From Diospyros lotus (Eukaryota; Streptophyta; Magnoliopsida; Ericales; Ebenaceae), in contig NC_068349.1 of the NCBI RefSeq assembly GCF_014633365.1, forward strand, positions 37,161,192 to 37,225,191: 64,000 nt of DNA, given 5' to 3'. The position numbers and the translations under genes were made by a program. Shown in pieces: positions 57,301 through 64,000 of the stretch (positions are counted from its first letter, which is position 1; every line of letters begins with the position of its first letter). The notes below the pieces were generated by a model. It did no database searches. It saw nothing but the letters and a program-made list of their open reading frames with translations, and was not told the origin of the DNA.

Positions 57301-57434
57301 CCGGGAAGATCTTTGGGCAGAGCTCTGAGCCTCCGAACAAATGATGCAGGGAAATCGGCAATGGGTTGGGTTGAGAACCTTCTGGCTCTGAATATGATGG
57401 GTTTTCTCTTGGTGAAGCTGGCCAACGCAGCCAT
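54342..57434 (-). CDS. CAS1: Bifunctional L-3-cyanoalanine synthase/cysteine synthase, mitochondrial
   Basis: PLP enzyme that turns cysteine and cyanide into beta-cyanoalanine and sulfide, detoxifying cyanide from ethylene synthesis; it also has cysteine synthase activity. Ten exons: 57273-57434, 56498-56607, 56355-56412, 55611-55874, 55388-55525, 55254-55305, 54953-55032, 54778-54837, 54546-54626, 54342-54440; total 1104 nt, 367 aa, all junctions in frame with GT-AG introns. Residues 1-40 are rich in Arg and Ser ([17 protein letters not shown]), a mitochondrial presequence. PLP lysine is Lys89 in PTASIKDR. The substrate loop is TSGNMG at 117-122; the Met, not Thr, is typical of cyanoalanine synthases. 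The PLP phosphate loop is GSGGT at 224-228. Ends [14 protein letters not shown]. Upstream GA repeats lie in the leader. Confidence 0.95.
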
Positions 57435-57446
57435 GAATGATGAAGC

Positions 57447-57477
<31 letters not shown>

Positions 57478-57520
57478 TTGTGTGGCTGCTGCTGTTGCTG
57501 CTGCTGAAAGGATTAAGACC
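57435..57520 (-). repeat. (CT)n and (GCAGCA) leader repeats of the CAS gene
   Basis: Directly upstream of the ATG, the minus strand carries about 13 CT units (57473-57447) and before them GCAGCAGCAACAGCAGCAGC (about 57505-57486). This is likely the 5' UTR. Another short GA run lies in the first intron (57244-57260). Confidence 0.8.
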
Positions 57521-57890
57521 ATTTTATGAGAATAAAACTTTTGTTTATTTGTGTTAATTTTTAGTATTTTTTGTTAATACAAAAGAAGAAAGAAATTTGA
57601 ATTTGTTAGGGAAGTTGGTTCCGTTTAAACTAGATTAGAGATCTCAATTTGTAAAGATTTCAAATTGAAAATTGGATTACTTAGGGTTAGGACCAAATCC
57701 AACCACAAGAGCTGATTTTTTATTTTCTCAATATAAAATTTTAAAAATAAATATTGTTATATATATTTCTCGTACCATTTCTTATGGGTTAGATTCAGTT
57801 AAATAACCTGACCTAATCGCCTAAAACCCAATGGGCCCAATCGAGCTCGTTAGGGCAAGCTCATACATCATTGAAATCTGAGATCAAATC
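57521..57890. other. Upstream region of the CAS gene
   Basis: AT-rich DNA expected to hold the promoter; no clear TATA box or other element recognised. Confidence 0.3.
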
Positions 57891-58420
57891 ACGGAACCAA
57901 GCGAGCTCACAGCAAGATTTCTAGTAAGCTTGCAGCGATATACCCAACTAGCCTCCAACAGTGCTTCTAACTTATTGGTCTAACCTATTAACTCACCAGT
58001 CAAACTATTCAACTTGCATAGCAACAAAGCTATTGAACAATCGGAAGCAAGGACCCACTCACTTTATCTAAGGCAAGCCAAATCCCTCGTAATGAGGATC
58101 TCACTCCCGATTTTATGCAGATGATAAGGACAGCTAGTCCCTCATCATATCTTATCTTTATACTTTTATATCTTGTACAATTGTAAACACCAATCGCTAT
58201 AAATAAGGGTTAAAAACACCATTGTAAGGGAAGAACAAGAAAAATGCTATACTGTTACTCTGTCGGAATGCCCAGAAAACAGTCGTGGAGTAAGTATCGT
58301 TCTGACCGAACCACGTAAAAAATCCATATGTCATTTCTATTTTGTGATTCCTTCTTGTATTTGGACATATTTACCTCATTCCGGGCCTACGAATTACAGT
58401 CGGCTAATTCTGAACGTCGA
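57890..58420 (+). mobile_element. LTR-like promoter fragment
   Basis: Less AT-rich block with a TATA-type phrase GCTATAAATAAGGGTT (about 58196) followed by CCATTGTAAGGG and, about 80 bp on, GTCGTGGAGTAAGTATCG and CGAACCACGTAAAAAATCC. This layout resembles U3/R/U5 of a plant Ty3/gypsy LTR. No second copy, termini or coding part found. Confidence 0.4.
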
Positions 58421-58868
58421 TAAATATTATATATATTATGCATATTTAATATATTATGTATTATTTTTTATTTTAATTATTATTAATATTTAATTACTAT
58501 AATAGATTTTCAATCTTAGATGGAGAATAGATTGAATCATGGTGAAGCAAAAATTAATTATGGTTAATATTAGGACCAAGGATCGGACCAATTATTTTTT
58601 GTCCGAATTTGATCACTCTTATAATTTAATCTATGATTTTTTATTTTTTTTTAGTCAATTTAGTTTCTAATTTTTTTTTTAACTTAAATTCACTCGTGAA
58701 CTTTTCCAATGATTTAATTGGAAGGTGAATTTGAGCCAAAAAAAAAATTAAAAAATTAGAGTTTCAAGGACAAAGTAAACTAAAAACTATCATTTTATGG
58801 GCAAAATGATACATATATATATATATGCGCGCGCATTAATGTTGTTAGGAACTGGAGTATGGAACATA
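58421..58868. other. AT-rich intergenic DNA
   Basis: Low-complexity AT DNA with a (AT)n(GC)n run at about 58812-58836; nothing else recognised. Confidence 0.35.
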
Positions 58869-59465
58869 TAGGGCCTGTTTGTTGCAGTTTAAAAGCTGTA
58901 ATTTTTAGCTTCTAGCTTCAAAAAAGTTGGAATGTAGTGTTTGTTTTAGTTTATAGAATTCTAACTTATACTTTCTACTAACTTTTAGAAGGAGTAGAAG
59001 CTGGCTTTTTCAAAACTGGGGTATCTCAACTTTTGCAACTTCTGCTTAAATAATTACATTTTTATGACAATTTTACCCTTATTTTTAACAAAGAATTACC
59101 CTCTTGTCTACGCAATCATGGGTTTTTCTTCTCCACCGCCATCTCTATTTTTAGATCTCTTCCTCTCTCTCGCCATCTTCCTCTCTCTTTATACTTTAAT
59201 TAATTTTTTTATAACACTTGAAACTTATACATATACACTAATTAATTTTTCAATTATCATTCTATAATTACTAAGGGTATTATAAACAATTATACAAAAA
59301 TAAGTTATTTTACAGCTTATGGTATCAAACACCACAACTACTTAACTACAACTTCTAAGAAGGTGCAGCAAACAGGTTCACAACTTATTCTAAGTTTTAG
59401 AAGCTATAATCTAAAAAGCTAGATGTTATAATTTCTTTAATTAAGCTGTAACAAACGAGGCCATA
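58869..59465. mobile_element. hAT-like MITE, about 597 bp
   Basis: Left end TAGGGCCTGTTTGTTGCAGT and right-end complement TATGGCCTCGTTTGTTACAG form inverted repeats, with shared sub-terminal CTGTAAT/AGCTT text. The interior ORF (59064-59267) is hydrophobic low complexity. GGGCCTGTTTG ends are typical of plant non-autonomous hAT elements. Target duplication not matched. Confidence 0.65.
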
Positions 59466-59520
59466 GTGTTATAGCAAGTGCAAGTATTATGTCCTTCAAA
59501 ATTAACTCAAAGATCAAATT

Positions 59521-59693
59521 AGGGTGTGTTCTATAGAATTTTTTTTATGGAAAAAAAGGCAAAAATATGTTTTATTGATTGTACTATGAAATTTAATTTC
59601 ATGAAAAATATAATGTATCAAACACCAAAAATGAAATTCAATTTTTTAAATGTGATATTTTTCATATATTTTTCTTGTTATTAAACACACCCT
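59521..59693. mobile_element. Small MITE, 173 bp
   Basis: AGGGTGTGTT at the left and AACACACCCT at the right, with AT-rich arms pairing over much of the length (ATTTTTTTTATGGAAAAA / TATATTTTTCTTG). No clear target duplication. Confidence 0.55.
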
Positions 59694-60752
59694 GAGGAGC
59701 GTGATAAAGTAATAAATTACGAGGATGTGTCTTGCTTTATATTCTAAAAATTGTATCATTTATATAGCCTAGTTTGTAATGGGTGAGTGAGATTATTGAC
59801 AAGATTTTTGTGTAATTTTTGGGGCATGATATTCGATTGTGATCGATCCACAGTTCTTGAATCAGTTAGAGAGATACCTCAGATACAAAAGATTCTTTAA
59901 AAAGATAGAAAGAGCGTGAGACATGGCATCCTCTTATAAGAAGGACACACGTCAGCTTGTGGTTAGTTTGTTATGAAAAATAAAAGAATAAGACAAAAAT
60001 ATACAAATTATAAAGATTTCAACATGAGAAAACCTAAATTAGTGAGTGTTTAAGAACAATCTTAAAAAAAAAAAAAAAACTAATCGACCCTCTTCGTGTT
60101 CGATAAAAATGGAAGTTGCTCAAATCACGTCTTAAGCAATCTTTTTGAGTTAACAAAAAAGGTAATTAGATTTGGTCACTTATGACCAAAATGAAACCTC
60201 AATTGAGTGAGGAATTGGCTTTTGCAAGGGATTAAATCTCATCTTGCTCTTGCCCGCTCCACTGTTTTAGTCTCTCTGATGCTTGTGCTACCTGCGATTC
60301 AAAAATAATAAATAAAAAATAAATAAGAAAAATAATAATTTATAAAAAGTTAACATGTTTTGTCTTGATAGTTTATGTTCACAATCACAGCTAAATAGCA
60401 TAATTGGTCATTGAATTTTGCATTAAGATACAAGAAAGTCAGTAAACTTTAATTTATAATCAAAATATCACTGAATTTCAATTTAGTATATAATTCCATA
60501 ATTACCTTCAATTGCCATTTAAGGATACTAACAAAATGTTAATATTTTTTGTACTTTAGTACAAAGTTCAATAATTTTTTTATACTTTTGTATAAAGTTT
60601 AATGACCATTTGTGTTGTTTAATTGTTTACATTATTAGCCACGCCAACATCTCATTAGTTTCTTTTAACACTAGTTGACGATAGTTATAGAATTATATAC
60701 TAAATTGAAATTCAGTGATCATTTATATTATTTAACCCTACAATCTTACTAT
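59694..60752. other. AT-rich intergenic DNA
   Basis: No gene-like or element-like feature recognised apart from A/T runs. Confidence 0.35.
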
Positions 60753-61101
60753 ACGGGAATGATCCATTAACCAAAACAAACTAAGCTCATGGGTTTAGAC
60801 AACTAGTCACACTACACATCAAGATTCTAGTAATCAAGTTATTAGACACATAAGTACAATAATCTAGATATCTCTCTCCACAGATTATTAAAAATAGTCT
60901 ATCAATCATTGAACCAAGATCGTGTATTTATAGGCACCAAATCAAAATCACGACAGAATTAAATTCTCCAAACCTTTCTAATCCCCTAACTAAAATCAAT
61001 CCTCTTATAGAGATTAGTTGAGAGGTCTTTCCTCCATTAAGTTAATCTTATTAGACAAAGATAACAATAGTAATTAAATTAGAATTTAAGAAGATATCCC
61101 A
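60753..61101 (-). repeat. Dispersed LTR-like repeat, copy 2
   Basis: Counterpart of 53735-54160. On the minus strand it begins TGTTGGGATATC, a common plant copia LTR start, and carries a TATA-like CCTATAAATACACG (about 60929-60942). It ends just downstream of the MATE gene stop codon (61138), so it may supply part of that gene's 3' region. Confidence 0.55.
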
Positions 61102-61137
61102 ACAACAAATATGCATATCATAGTGAAAGCTTTGTGA

Positions 61138-63198
61138 TCAAACCTCTTCATTCCAATTTGTTTTCCATGTGATGAACAGAAGGATCAATGTTTGCAAAAG
61201 AGTCCCACAAATCATCCCAATCCAGATTCCCTATAACAAGAGCAAAGAAAATCAGAGAGAAAATCAGAGAAAAAAAAGGATCTGTTTGATTTTATACCTC
61301 CACTCCCAACTTTGTTCTGTAACCCAGAAAGAATCCAAAGGGCAGGCCAACAATGTAATAGCAGAACAGATTGATGTAAGCCACAAGGGCTTGCCATCCT
61401 CCTCCAACAGCCACTCCTGCAATTTTTTTCCATTATCGAAGAACAGTTAATAAAAGGTAAGACTACGTACAGAGATGACTTAAAATCTTGAGTCTCGAGC
61501 GATTGACTCGAGCACTAGTTTGCTTACCTGATATAACTGGTTGAACACTATTAAGCAGCATAGTTATGGCAAGGAGGTAGGCCAGGTGAGCAACAGCTTT
61601 CTGCATTTCCTTGCTGTCAGTGAAGAAGAAAGCAAAATGGTTCCTTGTGGCTATGATCATGGCCATGGAAATGATCCCAATGAGCAGGGCCTGAGCCACA
61701 GTCACGAAGACACAGCATTTGGCAGCCCTGGGATGCCTAGCTCCGAGCTCGTTTGAGACTCGAACACTGTCGAGGTCAAGAAAAGAAGAGAAAATTAGAT
61801 CGGTAACACCAACAAACAAACAAAAAAGGTGTCCTCAGTACGAGACTAGACCTTATGGCTGCATTGATTCCTATGAACAACATGCCTTCCCAGCCATTGA
61901 TGTTCATGCTGCAAGGCAACACAAAAAGCTTAGGGGCCACAGAAAGCAGTTTTCTTTGCGACTTTGAACAAGCAAATTGGTGAAATTACCAAATGGAAAG
62001 AGATCCAACAGCAATGACAGGATCATCAAGATGGCCAGTGAGGACAATTATGCTCATGAAGTACCAAATCTCAAGGCAGATCATGAAAGCAGAGGCCACA
62101 GATAGCTTCACAAAGGGCCAAAGGTCCCTCAAAGCCAACCAAGACGGCCCCTTCCACCCCTCCTTGCACCAACCAACAATGTACCCGACCTGAGCCAGAG
62201 CCACAAGCCACGCCGACACGTTGTAGGCGGCTGCAGCCCCAACCGTGCCCCACCCGAGCACGCTGATGAACAGATACAGCAGCCACAAGTGCACCAACAG
62301 CACCACGAACCCGATCCAGGCCATGATCCACACCTTGCTCTGAGCCTGCAGGAACTTCTGGGTCGGGAAGTTGATCGACAGGGAGAACATTTGAGGGATC
62401 ACTTGGATGGAGAAGTCCCCGGCTAACCTTGCGATGTCGTCTCTCTGGCCTAGCAGCCTCAGGATCGGCGTGGCGTAAATGTACAGTGGCAGGATGAAGA
62501 AGCAGGCGGCAAATAGGATGATCCATGATCTTTGCATGTAGACTCCAAGCAATTCTAGCTGCCCTGCTCCGAATGCCTGTCCACATAGAGTCTCGAGCGC
62601 GCTTCCCATTCCAAGCTGCATGCATTCGAGTACCATCGATGTTAGAAGAAACACGAGACTCAAAACAATCAACGTAACTCTGCTACAATCATAGCGTTCG
62701 TGCAGAGCTAATTCAAATTCATCGCAATCTCAACAAGAAGAAGAAGCTAACCAAAAAGCCGAAAGAGAAGTTTGCAAGAACAGACAAGGAAATAGCCACT
62801 GCAGATAGCTCCAAATCCCCAATATGGCCAACAAATATGTTGGTGAAGGAATTGGTTCCATAATTGCAGAGAATGTTGAAAGCAATGGGCCCTGCAATCG
62901 CCCACAGCTTCGCGGACTCAATGAACCAGATGGCTTTCGCGTCGTTGAAGCTTCGGACGGGGGGGTAGTCTCCATCCTCGCCGGAGGCCAGCAGTGTTGA
63001 CGGCGCCGGGTGGAGCTCGGCCTCCCCAACTGCCAGGTCCACAGCCAACGGCGGGGCCTCCATTTCCAGAGGCAGGATTCTCTCTGTTTTTGGTGGGTTT
63101 GGAGAGGAAGAGGATGAACCGTTGCTGCTCTCCCCTGCCTCTTCGTCTCCATTGTCTTTGCTGCCCTCAATTTTTGCTGCTTCGTGATGATCAATCAA
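61138..63198 (-). CDS. MATE efflux transporter, DTX35-like (DETOXIFICATION)
   Basis: Multidrug and toxic compound extrusion carrier: a 12-helix proton- or ion-coupled exporter of flavonoids and other metabolites at the vacuolar or plasma membrane. Six exons: 62752-63198, 61990-62615, 61852-61908, 61528-61766, 61298-61416, 61138-61230; 1581 nt, 526 aa, all frames and GT-AG sites agree. Family motifs: FVGHIGDLELSAVAIS, LGMGSALETLCGQAFGAGQ, VYMQRSWIILF, INFPTQKFLQAQSKVW, LEIWYFMSIIVLTGHLD, SVRVSNELGARHPRAAK, VQPVISGVAVGGGWQ and a KTNW end. These resemble DTX34/35-type proteins most (remembered pattern, not aligned). The N-terminus has a long hydrophilic Ser/Pro/Glu-rich extension of about 85 residues; a second ATG at codon 46 (63063) would give 481 aa, nearer the family norm, so the start is uncertain. 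Confidence 0.94.
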
Positions 63199-64000
63199 GC
63201 CCTGTTCTTGATCTTCTTGGTTTCCAATCTAGTTTTCGATTTTTCTCTTGTTTGTTTGGATCTTTGTTTTGGATTATTTTGTTGGTGACTATGAACAAGG
63301 TTTTGTTGCCAAATGGGAGATGGGGAACTTCGGTTAATGGTGACCGTTAATTTGATACCGTTACCAAAACAGTTAAATCAAAATTACTCTAAAAAATAAT
63401 TCTCTAAAACTTTATATTAAATCTCGATATCTCTTGTCTTGCTTATGTGGGGTTTGTTAATCAAGATATGAACAAAAAAAAGTAAGATATATAAATCATT
63501 CTAAACAAAAATGTTTACTAATATACTTGTTAAATTTATCTATCAATCAATTGAAAAAAAATCACATAACTTCTTATCTATCAAAAATCAAACAAGTAAA
63601 TCTTTCTCCCTCTCTAGATAAATTTATCTGAGATTTTATAAATAAGAGAAAAAAACTCATATGCTCACTCACCATTGTTTTATTTATTTATTTTGATAAT
63701 AAGAGAAATATTTTGATAAATTTTTTTTTATCTTGATACTTATCATATGTATTTTAATAAACATATGGAAATGAACTACAAGTAGGTTAAATGTCGAGGG
63801 CTTCTTGTGTGTTGAATAATTCTCGTTCATCTCTTGTCTTGTTTAGATAGTGTTTGTTAATCAAAATATGGGCTAGAAAAAAGTAGGATATAGCAAGCAA
63901 TAAAGATAAAAGTGTTTTTCATTATATTTGTTAAATTTATTTGTCAATCCATTGAAAATAAGTCATATGACTTTTTTTATTTATCAAAAAACAAATAAGT
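63199..64000. other. Upstream region of the MATE gene
   Basis: Pyrimidine-rich leader-like DNA to about 63300, then AT-rich DNA. Two similar stretches (63432-63600 and 63832-64000: TCTTGTCTTG..., GTTTGTTAATCAA(G/A)ATATG, TTTGTTAAATTTAT.TATCAATC-like) suggest a tandem duplication with a period of about 400 bp. No gene recognised. Confidence 0.4.

Overview
The window looks like nuclear DNA of a flowering plant, most likely a eudicot or early-diverging angiosperm. The genes have GT-AG introns, and the recognisable families are plant ones: an ASK20/ASK21-type SKP1-like protein, a CYP86A fatty acid hydroxylase, ORC5, a mitochondrial beta-cyanoalanine synthase and a DTX35-like MATE transporter. The space between genes is AT-rich and full of plant transposable elements. 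I cannot name the species. Exon boundaries were read by hand from GT/AG signals, reading frame and remembered family patterns; no alignment or database search was run.

Layout. All five recognised genes are on the minus strand. (1) 907-20.7 kb: a SKP1-like gene whose 353-codon CDS is spread over about 19 kb because three introns hold transposons: a 5'-truncated RTE LINE (2963-3335), a non-autonomous LTR element (4677-8108), a decayed Ty3/gypsy chromovirus (10748-15593), an L1-like fragment and a TIR MITE. (2) 20.9-38.5 kb: no confident gene. It holds a nest of solo LTRs inside an older inverted-repeat element (21.76-29.56 kb), several minisatellites, a hAT-like element with GGCCC-rich ends (30016-30855), an LTR/gag fragment interrupted by another hAT-like element (32.99-34.58 kb), an Au-type SINE and unassigned exon-like fragments near 37.0-37.5 kb. 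(3) 39010-40635: an intronless, GC-rich CYP86A gene with a TATA box. (4) 41-50 kb: AT-rich intergenic DNA with MITEs and a GC-rich TIR element. (5) 50.3-52.9 kb: ORC5, with its last short exon not located. (6) 54342-57434: a ten-exon cyanoalanine/cysteine synthase gene. (7) 57.5-61.1 kb: LTR-like and MITE sequence. (8) 61138-63198: a six-exon MATE transporter.

The genes do not form a pathway or operon. They are independent housekeeping or secondary-metabolism genes: SCF ubiquitin ligase subunit, cutin monomer synthesis, DNA replication licensing, cyanide detoxification and vacuolar or plasma-membrane efflux. I saw no tRNA or rRNA gene, no CRISPR and no obviously new multi-gene system. The most unusual material is a non-autonomous LTR element carrying a decayed reading frame that I cannot assign to gag or pol, the nested solo LTRs, and a cluster of long poly(G)/poly(C) tracts within and just beyond one gene.
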